Shown here: positions 8,781 through 17,423 of the stretch, in pieces
Numbering within the stretch: the stretch's first letter is position 1
How the letters are laid out: each line of letters starts with the position of its first letter
From: Nitrosomonas ureae
GTDB taxonomy: Bacteria; Pseudomonadota; Gammaproteobacteria; Burkholderiales; Nitrosomonadaceae
Length of the DNA: 64,000 nt
Assembly: GCF_001455205.1 (NCBI RefSeq)
Contig: NZ_CP013341.1
Span: forward strand, 372,001-436,000
Reading direction: 5' to 3'
Made by a program: the position numbers and the translations under genes
Notes under the pieces: model-generated
Told to the model about the DNA's origin: nothing
Database searches by the model: none
What the model saw: only the letters and a program-made list of their open reading frames with translations

Positions 8781-9953
8781 ATGTCCGACACAGCGATTAC
8801 AGTTTACGATTATTTCGATGAATCCACCTGGAAGCGAATTAAAGCCTTCTCCGACACGCACGAAACACCATTCCTGGTTGTTGATCTCGCGACGATTGAT
8901 CGCCAATACGATGAAATGTCGCGGCATTTTCCGTACGCGCGCACCTATTACGCGGTCAAAGCCAATCCGGCACCGCAAGTCCTGACACTGCTCAGAGATA
9001 AAGGCGCATGCTTTGATATCGCATCGACTTACGAATTGGATAAGGTGCTCGCACTTGGCGTGACACCCGATCGAATCAGCTTCGGCAATACGATCAAGAA
9101 AGCCAAGGACATCCGCACCTTCTATCAGAAGGGAGTACGCATGTTCGCGACCGATTCCGAGGCAGATCTGCGCAACATTGCGAAAGCCGCGCCCGGTGCG
9201 CGCGTCTACACCCGCATCCTGACAGAAGGTACATTGACCGCTGATTGGCCGCTGTCGCGCAAATTCGGCTGCGAGAGTGACATGGCTATGGATTTGTTGA
9301 TCCTGGCGCGCGATCTCGGCCTCGACCCCTATGGCGTATCGTTCCATGTCGGATCACAACAGCGTGAAATCGGCGCTTGGGATGCGGCGCTCGGTAAGGT
9401 AAAAGTAATCTTCAATCGCTTGTGGGAAGAAGATCGCATTAAGTTGAAGATGATCAACATGGGCGGCGGCTTTCCAGCCAACTATTTGCAACGCACGAAC
9501 GAACTCTCGATCTACGCTGAGGAGATTGCGCGATTCCTGCACGAAGATTTCCTGGATGACATGCCCGAGATTATCATTGAACCGGGTCGTTCAATGATTT
9601 CCAATGCTGGCGTGCTGGTCAGCGAAGTCGTGCTGATCTCGCGTAAATCGCGCACAGCACTGCATCGATGGATATACACCGATGTCGGGAAGTTTACCGG
9701 GTTGATCGAGACACTTGACGAATCAATCAAGTATCCGATCTACACCGAGAAGAACGGCGAATTTGAGAACGCGATCATCGCCGGACCGACATGCGACAGC
9801 GCAGATATCATGTATGAAAACTATAAATACGGCTTACCGTTGAATCTCGCAACTGGGGATCGATTATATTGGCTGTCAACTGGCGCCTACACAACGACAT
9901 ACAGCTCAGTGGAGTTCAACGGGTTTCCGCCATTAAAGGATTACTACATTTAA
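8781..9953 (+). CDS. Ornithine/lysine-type decarboxylase (fold-type III, PLP)
   Basis: A 390-residue group IV decarboxylase that makes a polyamine precursor (putrescine or cadaverine) from ornithine or lysine. Lys60 in YYAVKANP binds PLP, FHVGSQ and NMGGGFPANY are the phosphate and His motifs, and GPTCDSADIMY near residue 325 holds the catalytic Cys. I chose the ATG at 8781; the frame extends upstream to a TTG at 8685, but that adds sequence unlike the family. A GGAG lies upstream at a rather long spacing. Ornithine versus lysine preference cannot be decided by eye. It stands alone between an intergenic repeat and the restriction island. Confidence 0.88.
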   Translation: MSDTAITVYDYFDESTWKRIKAFSDTHETPFLVVDLATIDRQYDEMSRHFPYARTYYAVKANPAPQVLTLLRDKGACFDIASTYELDKVLALGVTPDRISFGNTIKKAKDIRTFYQKGVRMFATDSEADLRNIAKAAPGARVYTRILTEGTLTADWPLSRKFGCESDMAMDLLILARDLGLDPYGVSFHVGSQQREIGAWDAALGKVKVIFNRLWEEDRIKLKMINMGGGFPANYLQRTNELSIYAEEIARFLHEDFLDDMPEIIIEPGRSMISNAGVLVSEVVLISRKSRTALHRWIYTDVGKFTGLIETLDESIKYPIYTEKNGEFENAIIAGPTCDSADIMYENYKYGLPLNLATGDRLYWLSTGAYTTTYSSVEFNGFPPLKDYYI

Positions 9954-9957
9954 CCCC

Positions 9958-9982
9958 AAAAAAATGTGCTCTATATGAGCAC
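9958..9982 (-). terminator. Rho-independent terminator of the hsd operon
   Basis: Read on the minus strand, the stem GTGCTC/GAGCAC with loop ATATA is followed by ATTTTTTT. It lies about 90 bases after the hsdR stop and fits the end of the restriction-modification transcript. Confidence 0.65.
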
Positions 9983-10071
9983 TTCATCGCAATCAAATAA
10001 AAGCTTGAAGAGATTCAGGCTGTTTTATTTTCCAGCAACAACATTTGCGTAAATCTCAGCGACCAAAAAAT

Positions 10072-13000
10072 TCACTTCGCCAGCTTCAACAAATCAAACA
10101 CCACCTTGGCAAAACCCGCCGCTTTGACGGGATCGGATAATAATTGCATCATCTGATTCTGATGCGCCTCGCTGCTATCCATAACGGCGTCATCAACGGC
10201 TTTGATAAAATCCCCCAGCATCGCCTGTTCCGGTGAATTATTGGCGATTTGCTTCATGACCAGGGCATTCTCACTGACTTTATCGCGGATGGTATAGGCG
10301 TAATTCACCAGGTCTTTCTCGGTCAGATGGTCGGTAATAAAAAGCTCATTCAAACGGCTGATGATGTGCGACAGAAATTCTTCCTGTTTATCTTTAGCGC
10401 TTGCCGTGCCTAGTCCCTCACCGGGTTTAAGTTGATATTCGCCAGTATCTTGTTGTAACTTCAAATCCTGCTGGCGAATTTTGGACAGGCGGTAATGACT
10501 GAGCAATACGCCGCTTAAATCGATGCTATCTTCTTCCATCAACGTTTCGCGCAGCATCGGGCGTAAATGCCGCGCATACAGGCTGAGTTTTTCCAATAAT
10601 TTGTCGTCGTAATCGACGATCTGCGACATGAATTCATAGAACCGCACAAATGTACCCAAATCTTTTTTAAAGATATCGAGCGCGTCCTTCTCTTTTTTGC
10701 ACTCTTTAAAGCTGTTTTCCGCATTGGCGATTAGCACCGTATCACGGGTTTTCTTGGTACGCTCAAACATTTCCTTCGCCAATCGGTAGGCTTCCACCGC
10801 GGATTGATAACGTTTTTGCCAGCGTTCTACGGCGGGCTTGCAGATATTGGCAATGGCGGCATTGCTTTTGTTTTTGACGAAAAAAGCATCGCAGAACTGC
10901 TCCACTTCATTCCATGTAAAAATACCGGCAGCCCGAAGTTTATCAAACAGATCAAAAATCAAGTCCGGGTCGGAAACATCGACCAGTTCAGCAATCTGGT
11001 AATAGGGCTGAAAGGCGTCGAGAATATCCTGTGGTTCATTGAAGAAATCCAGAATAAAAGTGCCGGTTTCTGCTTTGCCGGGATAGGTGCGATTCAAGCG
11101 CGACAGCGTTTGCACACATTCCACACCGCCAAGTTTCTTATCCACATACATGGCGCAGAGTTTGGGTTGATCAAAACCGGTCTGGAATTTGTTGGCGACG
11201 ATCATCACCTGATAGTCATCGGTATCAAAGGCTTTGCGCATGTCGCGGCCTTTCAGATTGGGGTTCATGTTGCTTTCGGTAAATTTCTCACCGAGCAACG
11301 CGGTCGCGTTCGGATCTTTCTCGCTAAATTCCACTTCGCCGGAGAAGGCCACCATGGCATGAATCTTTGGATAACCCTGTTGCGCAATATATTTATCAAA
11401 ACCCAGTTTGTAGCGTACCGCTTCCTTGCGCGAACTGGTGACAACCATCGCTTTTGCCTGTCCGCCTAACAGCCCCTGCACATTGGCACGGAAATGCTCG
11501 ACGATGACTTGCACCTTCTGCGCGATGTTGTATTCATGCAGGCGCACCCACTGGTTGAGCTTAACCTTGGCTTTCCTGCTTTCGACTTCCTGATCTGTGC
11601 TCCGGATTTTCTGCGCCAGGTTATAAGCCACCTTGTAGTTGGTGTAATTTTTCAACACGTCCAGAATGAAACCTTCCTCAATCGCCTGACGCATGCTGTA
11701 CACATGATAGGCTTGCGGCTTATTGGTTCTGGATGGCGGTTCATTCGGATTCGGCAAGCGGCCGAACAATTCCAGCGTTTTGGTTTTGGGCGTGGCCGTA
11801 AACGCAAAATAACTCAGATTATTGGAAGCGCGGCGCGAGGCTACGGCGGCGTCCAGAATATCTTCGCTGCTGAGTTCTTCTTCCCCGTCTGCTTTCGCAT
11901 CGATCATCAAGACTTCTTTCAATTGGCGCGCGGTCGAGCCGGTTTGTGACGAATGCGCTTCATCGGCAATAACCGCATAGCAGCGTGTTTTCAAACTGAC
12001 GCTGTTCTCAATCGCGCGCAACACATACGGAAAAGTTTGAATGGTCACAATAATGATCGGCTGCGAATTTTCCAGCGCGGCAGCCAGCTTCTCCGATTTG
12101 GAACCGTCGCCTTCCTGACGATTGATGCGCCCAACCACACCATCCACATGCTCAAACTGATTGATCGTATCCTGCAACTGATCATCCAACACCGTCCGAT
12201 CGGTCACCACAATCACGGAATTAAACAACTTGCTGCCCTGCGGGTTGTAGAGTGACGATAACTGATGCGCCACCCAGGCTATCGAATTGGATTTCCCCGA
12301 ACCGGCGCTGTGCTGGATCAAGTATTTATGGCCGGAGCCCTCAATCCGCGCTGCATTCATCAGCTTATTGACCACATTCCATTGGTGATAGCGCGGAAAG
12401 ATCAGGGTTTCTTTTTTGGTTTTGCGCCCTTCCCAATCTTCCTTTTCTTCAATCTGCAAATGCACATAGCGCGCGAGAATCGTCAGCAGATTATCCGGCA
12501 ATAAAACTTCATTCCATAAATAATCGGTGGCGTACCGGTTCACATCCTTGGGCACATCGTTACCTGAACCGCCTTCCGCCGTGCCTTTATTAAACGGCAG
12601 GAAGAAGGTGTCTTCGCCTTCCAGCCGCGTGGCCATATACACTTCGTATTGGCTCACGGCAAAATGCACCAGCGCACCGCGCTTGAAGGTCAACAACGGC
12701 TCGGGCTTTTTGGTGACGGGATCGGTCGCAAAGCGGGTGGTTTTGTATTGCTGGATGGCGTTGAACACCGCCTGCTTGAATTCCGATTTCAGTTCCAGTG
12801 TCACTACCGGCAAACCATTCACAAACAGCACCAAATCGATGCGCCACGCCTTGGCTTTCGCTCCCGTCTGAGTGAGATGCTCACCCGTTGCCCACGACGA
12901 ATACACCAGCTCCGGCACCACGCGACAACGGTTCTTTTGGTATTTCGCGAGCGTATCCGGGTTTAATTCATGTTCCGGTTTGAATTGGCACAAACTGAAC

Positions 13001-13320
13001 CGCGTGCCGCGGTCACGCAATTCATGGCGCAACACGCCGAGCGTGCCGAAAGTGCGCATCGCCTTGTCGGCGGCGTTGGGATCGGACTTATTCAGCTGAT
13101 TGGCCACGCGCTCCAGAAATTTTTGTTCCGGGTTGGACGGATACAATGCACAGAATTTCTGCCATTGCTCATCCTGCGTTTCCTTGACAAAACCCAACAA
13201 GTCTTCCGGGTATAAAGCCAGTTCGCGGTGATAGTTTTCTGCCTTGCCCAACAGCCAACCACTGCCGATCAGGTGCCTGAGCATGTCATTTTGGAACGTT
13301 ATTTCATTCGTCTTTCCCAT
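10072..13320 (-). CDS. hsdR: Type I restriction endonuclease subunit R
   Basis: A 1082-residue HsdR, the motor and nuclease subunit that translocates and cuts unmethylated DNA in complex with HsdM and HsdS. The N-terminal PD-(D/E)xK nuclease is visible as Asp162 and Glu176-x-Lys178 (ELK). The SF2 helicase follows, with Walker A SAGSGKS (338-344), DEAH (453-456) and FTATPK. A helical C-terminal domain contacts the rest of the complex. The length is typical. It is the last gene of a minus-strand hsdM-hsdS-MNT-HEPN-(hsdR fragment)-AlbA_2-hsdR array. It is separated from the AlbA_2 gene by 112 bases, unlike the tight overlaps upstream, so it may have its own promoter. Confidence 0.95.
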   Translation of the reverse strand: MGKTNEITFQNDMLRHLIGSGWLLGKAENYHRELALYPEDLLGFVKETQDEQWQKFCALYPSNPEQKFLERVANQLNKSDPNAADKAMRTFGTLGVLRHELRDRGTRFSLCQFKPEHELNPDTLAKYQKNRCRVVPELVYSSWATGEHLTQTGAKAKAWRIDLVLFVNGLPVVTLELKSEFKQAVFNAIQQYKTTRFATDPVTKKPEPLLTFKRGALVHFAVSQYEVYMATRLEGEDTFFLPFNKGTAEGGSGNDVPKDVNRYATDYLWNEVLLPDNLLTILARYVHLQIEEKEDWEGRKTKKETLIFPRYHQWNVVNKLMNAARIEGSGHKYLIQHSAGSGKSNSIAWVAHQLSSLYNPQGSKLFNSVIVVTDRTVLDDQLQDTINQFEHVDGVVGRINRQEGDGSKSEKLAAALENSQPIIIVTIQTFPYVLRAIENSVSLKTRCYAVIADEAHSSQTGSTARQLKEVLMIDAKADGEEELSSEDILDAAVASRRASNNLSYFAFTATPKTKTLELFGRLPNPNEPPSRTNKPQAYHVYSMRQAIEEGFILDVLKNYTNYKVAYNLAQKIRSTDQEVESRKAKVKLNQWVRLHEYNIAQKVQVIVEHFRANVQGLLGGQAKAMVVTSSRKEAVRYKLGFDKYIAQQGYPKIHAMVAFSGEVEFSEKDPNATALLGEKFTESNMNPNLKGRDMRKAFDTDDYQVMIVANKFQTGFDQPKLCAMYVDKKLGGVECVQTLSRLNRTYPGKAETGTFILDFFNEPQDILDAFQPYYQIAELVDVSDPDLIFDLFDKLRAAGIFTWNEVEQFCDAFFVKNKSNAAIANICKPAVERWQKRYQSAVEAYRLAKEMFERTKKTRDTVLIANAENSFKECKKEKDALDIFKKDLGTFVRFYEFMSQIVDYDDKLLEKLSLYARHLRPMLRETLMEEDSIDLSGVLLSHYRLSKIRQQDLKLQQDTGEYQLKPGEGLGTASAKDKQEEFLSHIISRLNELFITDHLTEKDLVNYAYTIRDKVSENALVMKQIANNSPEQAMLGDFIKAVDDAVMDSSEAHQNQMMQLLSDPVKAAGFAKVVFDLLKLAK

Positions 13321-13432
13321 TCATCTTTCCTTAACCACTTCATCTTCCGGTTGCAATGAAATAAGATTTTATTGTCATTTTAATGAGTTACAAATCAAGC
13401 GCAGCGAAGATGCCGGATAAAACAAAATAAAA

Positions 13433-14842
13433 CTAAGCCCAGGCCGGTATATACCTTGCGTATTTTCTGGAATCTGGTGCACTTGGGTCATTCTTAACCA
13501 ATTCTTGTTGAACGGCTTCAGAAATAATCTGTGAAATGGTATTGCCACTGCGCTCGGATAAACCAAACCGATCTCTTAGCGATTGGTTCGTCATTTTCTT
13601 TCTCAGCACCCATTGCAACACACAATGTTGATAGCAAGCACGAACCCGGTCACTGCGATCCATTGCGCGAAATTCACGAGGGCCAAATATAACAACAACA
13701 GTTCTTTGATGTTCCACTAAAAAGTTCGGCGCTGGTAATTGCAGAATTTCTGCTGTCTCGATAACTCGATCAATACCGCTACTCTTTTCCTCACAAATTC
13801 CAAATCGACGCATTAAATCAGCCAGTCGCTCGTTCCGCGACTGATAACCATCAATAAATCGTTCAACGGGAACAATTGGTTTTCCAGGGTTTGAAATCTC
13901 AACGCGATCGGAATAAATTTCAACAACGGGCGACATGCCTATAAATTCATAATCCTGATGAATTAACGCATTAGCGAGAAGCTCTCGAATAACTACTTCA
14001 GGTACAAGCTTGACGGCTTTGCGGATAGCATTCTCAATCACTTCGTTCTGAGGTAGCTTACCCATCACATATTGCACAAGCCCCTTAAACCCAACTGCAT
14101 AACCTTTTTCGCCAGTAATATCAGATTCTGTCTGTGATTTAGAGTCTTTCTCATAAACAACAACTCGGGCTGCTTTGCGCTGTACACCTTCAAAATTCCG
14201 TAAATTTTTTGCGAGCAACACTGCACCAATATTTAAAATCCCATAATTACCATTGACTGAATAGATAAGCTTTTCCGACTCAAGTCGCTGAAGCACACCA
14301 AGTTGGTCAGTGGGATATGGAAGATTTAACAAATCAAAAAAAGTTTGCGTATCCAGCAATTGAATAACGTCTTGGCCGCTCAAATCTTTTTTAGCGATTT
14401 CGTCAAGCCAACTAGGCTGGCCTTCCGCAAAAATTTTCCGCAATTGATCTTCGCTCATTGGCACGAGCTCTTCGCCCGAACGCATAAGATAGGAACCTTC
14501 GAAATGATAAGCTGTTCCTTTAGGTCTTGAAGGTATATGAAAAACAACAACCCTCCCATCCGGGTGTTGGACTTCTTCAATTTCAACGCGAAAACCAACG
14601 GCCTTAAATAGTTTAGCCGCCATAGCGACGGGATCATTAAATGCAGCTGAACCAACTACTCTTCGAGGTGGCTTATTTGAAATCCCAAGAACGAGAAAAC
14701 CACCACCTTCATTAGCCAAGGCAACGCAGTACTTATTAAGCTTCGTATTATCAAATTGCGTTTTGGCTTCTTTAAACTCCAGATTCTGAGCTTCTGAACG
14801 AGCCGTACGCCAGACATCAATTTGTTCAGGAGTAATCGTCAT
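13433..14842 (-). CDS. AlbA_2-domain ATP-binding protein (Schlafen AlbA_2/HATPase type)
   Basis: A 469-residue protein with an N-terminal AlbA_2 (divergent AAA_4) domain over residues 15-110, marked by NLEFKEAK and LANEGGGFLVLGIS. A C-terminal HATPase_c_4-like segment near 288-400 contains RELLANALIHQDYEF and SSGIDRVIE, and a winged-helix tail follows. Such proteins are often annotated as RecG-like regulators or putative DNA-binding proteins and recur beside restriction systems. The molecular function is not settled. Its ATG overlaps the stop (ATGA) of the truncated hsdR copy upstream, so it would be translated through coupling. I infer an accessory defence or regulatory role from location only. 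Confidence 0.85.
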   Translation of the reverse strand: MTITPEQIDVWRTARSEAQNLEFKEAKTQFDNTKLNKYCVALANEGGGFLVLGISNKPPRRVVGSAAFNDPVAMAAKLFKAVGFRVEIEEVQHPDGRVVVFHIPSRPKGTAYHFEGSYLMRSGEELVPMSEDQLRKIFAEGQPSWLDEIAKKDLSGQDVIQLLDTQTFFDLLNLPYPTDQLGVLQRLESEKLIYSVNGNYGILNIGAVLLAKNLRNFEGVQRKAARVVVYEKDSKSQTESDITGEKGYAVGFKGLVQYVMGKLPQNEVIENAIRKAVKLVPEVVIRELLANALIHQDYEFIGMSPVVEIYSDRVEISNPGKPIVPVERFIDGYQSRNERLADLMRRFGICEEKSSGIDRVIETAEILQLPAPNFLVEHQRTVVVIFGPREFRAMDRSDRVRACYQHCVLQWVLRKKMTNQSLRDRFGLSERSGNTISQIISEAVQQELVKNDPSAPDSRKYARYIPAWA

Positions 14843-15085
14843 GCTTCCATTTGAACCTTTTCAATATAAAATTGCTCGGCATTCACCGCATTGGGATCGG
14901 CTTTATTCAACAGTGTGTCGACGCACTCTAATAACTTTTGTTCGGGATCGCTGGGGTATAAAAGCCAGTTCGCGGTGATAGTTTTCTGCCTTGCCCAACA
15001 GCCAACCACTGGCGATCAGGTGTCTGAGCATGTCGTTCTGGAACGTCAGCTCGTTGGCTTTGCCGGTATGGGACGTTAAATTCAC
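14839..15085 (-). pseudogene. Truncated hsdR copy (N-terminal fragment)
   Basis: A GTG at 15085 overlaps the HEPN gene stop (GTGA) and opens a frame whose residues match the HsdR N-terminus almost exactly (NDMLRHLIASGWLLGKAENY and on). After HRELA the reading frame breaks. The next frame continues with LYPSDPEQKLLE and LNKADPNA, equivalent to HsdR residues 59-83, and ends at 14839. About 24 codons corresponding to residues 36-58 are missing, with similar TATACC/TGTATCC sequence at the junction. This is a scar of an earlier or duplicated hsdR whose body has been replaced by the AlbA_2 gene. Confidence 0.85.
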
Positions 15086-15606
15086 GGCTGTTTTGCGTCC
15101 TTGCCCAGCGTGCTTAAGGCTTGCTGCCATTGCACAATCAACCGCTCCATGATGGCGTAATCCTTTTTAGTGACCACGGCTTGCACAATGTTGTCATTAA
15201 TCTCCAAGTAATCATGAACCAGCACATTGCGAAAGCCGATCATTTTCAGCAATTCCTCGTGTTGCTGAGGACTCAAATCGCCACGGCTTTTTAATTCGTC
15301 GATCGCTTCGCGGGATTGACTCACGGACAAATCATATTTTTGCTGGGCAAAATACCGCGCCATGCCAATGAACGATTCGATATAAATCTGCAAGGCGCGT
15401 TGTATCGCTAGAAAATCGCGTTCGGTCCAGGATTTACCCTCTTCGCGACTGTATTCATCCAAAATGCGCAACATTTTGTGTTGATGCCGAGGCAATGCCT
15501 GCCCAAAATTCGTACCTTGATAATCTTTTTCCCATTTCGACAAAATACTCTGCTCAACCCGCCTGACATGCGGCACGTTGCGATCAAACCATTTCACCGC
15601 CGACAT
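15082..15606 (-). CDS. HEPN-domain toxin, HepT-like
   Basis: A 174-residue alpha-helical protein with the HEPN RNase signature RX4HXY: Arg126, His131 and Tyr133 in FRNVLVHDY. HepT proteins are RNase-type toxins that pair with MntA-type nucleotidyltransferase antitoxins (type VII systems). Here the nucleotidyltransferase lies just upstream, overlapping by 23 bases, the normal order for one of the two known arrangements. The N-terminal 60 residues are longer than in minimal HepT proteins and have no match that I recognise. The stop overlaps the GTG of the hsdR fragment. Toxin identity is inferred from the motif and the neighbour. Confidence 0.82.
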   Translation of the reverse strand: MSAVKWFDRNVPHVRRVEQSILSKWEKDYQGTNFGQALPRHQHKMLRILDEYSREEGKSWTERDFLAIQRALQIYIESFIGMARYFAQQKYDLSVSQSREAIDELKSRGDLSPQQHEELLKMIGFRNVLVHDYLEINDNIVQAVVTKKDYAIMERLIVQWQQALSTLGKDAKQP

Positions 15607-15895
15607 TCACAATGCTGTATTGCAAAAGAACCGGCGCAGCTTCCAGATCAATCACGCTTATCAGATTATAAAGTTTTAATTCACGCTCCAGCACGGCTTC
15701 CAACATTTGTGGACGCAGTAAACGCGCATTCACATCCGGCTCAAAATGACTGAACACCACGGCGATATCCCAATCACTGTGTGCCTGTGCCGTTTGTTTC
15801 GCACGTGAACCATACAGATAAATGGCGTCCACTTGCGCATGCGCATGAATCACGCAGGTGATGTTTTCAGCCAGGGTGTTGTTATCGTTAGCCAT
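15584..15895 (-). CDS. MntA-like nucleotidyltransferase antitoxin
   Basis: A 103-residue minimal nucleotidyltransferase with the GSX10DXD motif complete: Gly29-Ser30, then Asp41 and Asp43 in GSRAKQTAQAHSDWDIAV. In the MntA/HepT family the antitoxin transfers AMP groups onto the HEPN toxin's tyrosine and inactivates it. I chose the ATG at 15895, which overlaps the hsdS stop; an upstream in-frame start at 15919 would add 8 residues. The gene overlaps both hsdS and hepT, so it is translated as part of the restriction operon. Confidence 0.85.
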   Translation of the reverse strand: MANDNNTLAENITCVIHAHAQVDAIYLYGSRAKQTAQAHSDWDIAVVFSHFEPDVNARLLRPQMLEAVLERELKLYNLISVIDLEAAPVLLQYSIVNVGGEMV

Positions 15896-17249
15896 TGGGT
15901 GGTTGCCAGTCTCGAACATCGATTTTGCCGGTAACGGCAGCGGAGATCAGGGCGGTGCGGCGTTCATGTATGATTTCAATTGCACCAGCAGCTTTCACTA
16001 TAAGGTTATCGACTTTTCTAGTCATCCTCTCAATATGTTCAACAATATCTAATTGTTCGTTTAGAGGTGGTATTAACGATCTCAAGTAAACTAGCCTCTC
16101 AGCTTTAATTCCTAATGCAGTAGAGCCGGACGCAAACATCATCAGACTCTGTTGGAATTGATCGGACATAATTAGATATTTAAGGTAGCTGTTATTCAAA
16201 ATGTCTAACTTTCCATCAAATTTTATAATTCTTTGTGCCAGAGCAATGTCTTCTCGATCAACCGAAGCTACTTCGCCAAGAGGTGCTTCTGTGGTGAAAA
16301 GAACATCACCAAATTTTGGTTTTCCTCGACTCATAACATTCTCATAGTCTCTTTCAGAAATGAATTCTTGTGACGCTTCATAGTTGATTTTGCCGTTTTT
16401 AATATTTCGCGCAGTCACTAAGAAAATACCTGAGTCATGTTTCTCGGGAGTCTTGCCACGATAATCAACAATCTTATTTAAATATTTTTTAAACCCCGCT
16501 ACGATCCAATGCTCCGGCACTTCCCCCAGCCACTCAACCCCCGAGTCGCGCATCTTGGCATTGGGATTTAAGCCTTTGGTCACGGCATGACTAATGACGG
16601 CCTGGCGTTTTTCTTTGAGCAACTTGATAAGCTGTTGCTGTTTTTCGATCAGAGTATCGATTCTGGCGGTTTCGTGGTCGAGGAAGTTGGCGATTTTTAG
16701 TTGCTCAGCATTTGTCGGAAATCCGATTTTTTCAGACAAATATAATTCAGAATCCAAATTCTGAATTCCTGTATTTTGTTTTATTGAACAGTAATTAATT
16801 CTATCGTCATAGAATCTACTAAAAACATAATTAAGATAACGACTGTCGAATCCATCCTTTGGTGACATTTTAGCCACAAAATTAGAAGTAACTGCTTCAA
16901 AATCTCTATCAAATAATACAACTTGGCCAACTAGAGTTTTCTCGCCTCCACCTGACTTCTCTAGAAGCAAATCACCACGCTTAAGTGCTCGATTTATTTT
17001 TTCTTTCGGCTCAATTTTCCTATATGTGTAACCTTCGTTCTTTAATGAGAGTTTAGAGCGGTCAAAATCAGCTACACGTAAGACGATTGTGTCGTTTTCA
17101 TCACCTTCAGGCTCACTGCCCCATATACCATTTATGCAACCATCCACACTGTGCTTTAATTGCATCACATTCCAATGCGATGGAATACCATTCAACAATT
17201 CAACTCCAGAATCCTTATACCCAGGATACGCTTGATATTTACCTCCCAT
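15888..17249 (-). CDS. hsdS: Type I restriction-modification specificity subunit S
   Basis: A 453-residue HsdS, which sets the DNA target of the methylase and nuclease. The classic layout is visible. There are two target-recognition domains, and each half begins with a copy of the motif around DSGVEWLGEVPEHW (GVELLNGIPSHW in the first half). Each is followed by a helical spacer (FLDHETARIDTLIEKQQQLI and the second IDNLI-type helix). Spacer residues RRTALISAAVTGKIDV end the protein. I chose the ATG at 17249, which has GGGAG seven bases upstream; the longer frame from 17270 begins inside a mobile repeat. The target sequence cannot be predicted. Confidence 0.92.
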   Translation of the reverse strand: MGGKYQAYPGYKDSGVELLNGIPSHWNVMQLKHSVDGCINGIWGSEPEGDENDTIVLRVADFDRSKLSLKNEGYTYRKIEPKEKINRALKRGDLLLEKSGGGEKTLVGQVVLFDRDFEAVTSNFVAKMSPKDGFDSRYLNYVFSRFYDDRINYCSIKQNTGIQNLDSELYLSEKIGFPTNAEQLKIANFLDHETARIDTLIEKQQQLIKLLKEKRQAVISHAVTKGLNPNAKMRDSGVEWLGEVPEHWIVAGFKKYLNKIVDYRGKTPEKHDSGIFLVTARNIKNGKINYEASQEFISERDYENVMSRGKPKFGDVLFTTEAPLGEVASVDREDIALAQRIIKFDGKLDILNNSYLKYLIMSDQFQQSLMMFASGSTALGIKAERLVYLRSLIPPLNEQLDIVEHIERMTRKVDNLIVKAAGAIEIIHERRTALISAAVTGKIDVRDWQPPNG

Positions 17250-17264
17250 AAAACACTCCCGTCC

Positions 17265-17384
17265 CGTCATTCCCGCATGCTCTTAGCGGGAATCCATTAC
17301 TGGCGCGGAGATTCCGGCTAGAAGATTGCGTTGATGATGAATTGCTGTGTTGTGGATTCCTGCTTAAATCACGCAGGAATGACG
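17265..17384. repeat. MITE/REP-like element between hsdM and hsdS
   Basis: A roughly 120-base element bounded by inverted termini: CGTCATTCCCGC at 17265-17276 and GCAGGAATGACG at 17373-17384 (11 of 12 complementary). Each end also forms its own hairpin (ATTCCCGC/GCGGGAAT; ATTCCTGC/GCAGGAAT). A third, partial copy of the end lies near 17399-17411. It resembles the palindromic repeats with CGTCATTCC cores seen in many proteobacteria. It sits in the hsdM-hsdS gap and may affect read-through. Confidence 0.7.
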
Positions 17385-17423
17385 AGGGGGAGACGGCATG
17401 CTGGAATGACAGTGAAATGGGCA

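Noticed and set aside
10804..11469. 221-codon plus-strand ORF inside hsdR
   Set aside because: It is the antisense shadow of the well-supported helicase gene and has no family resemblance. Several other long ORFs in 11.5-13.2 kb are rejected for the same reason.
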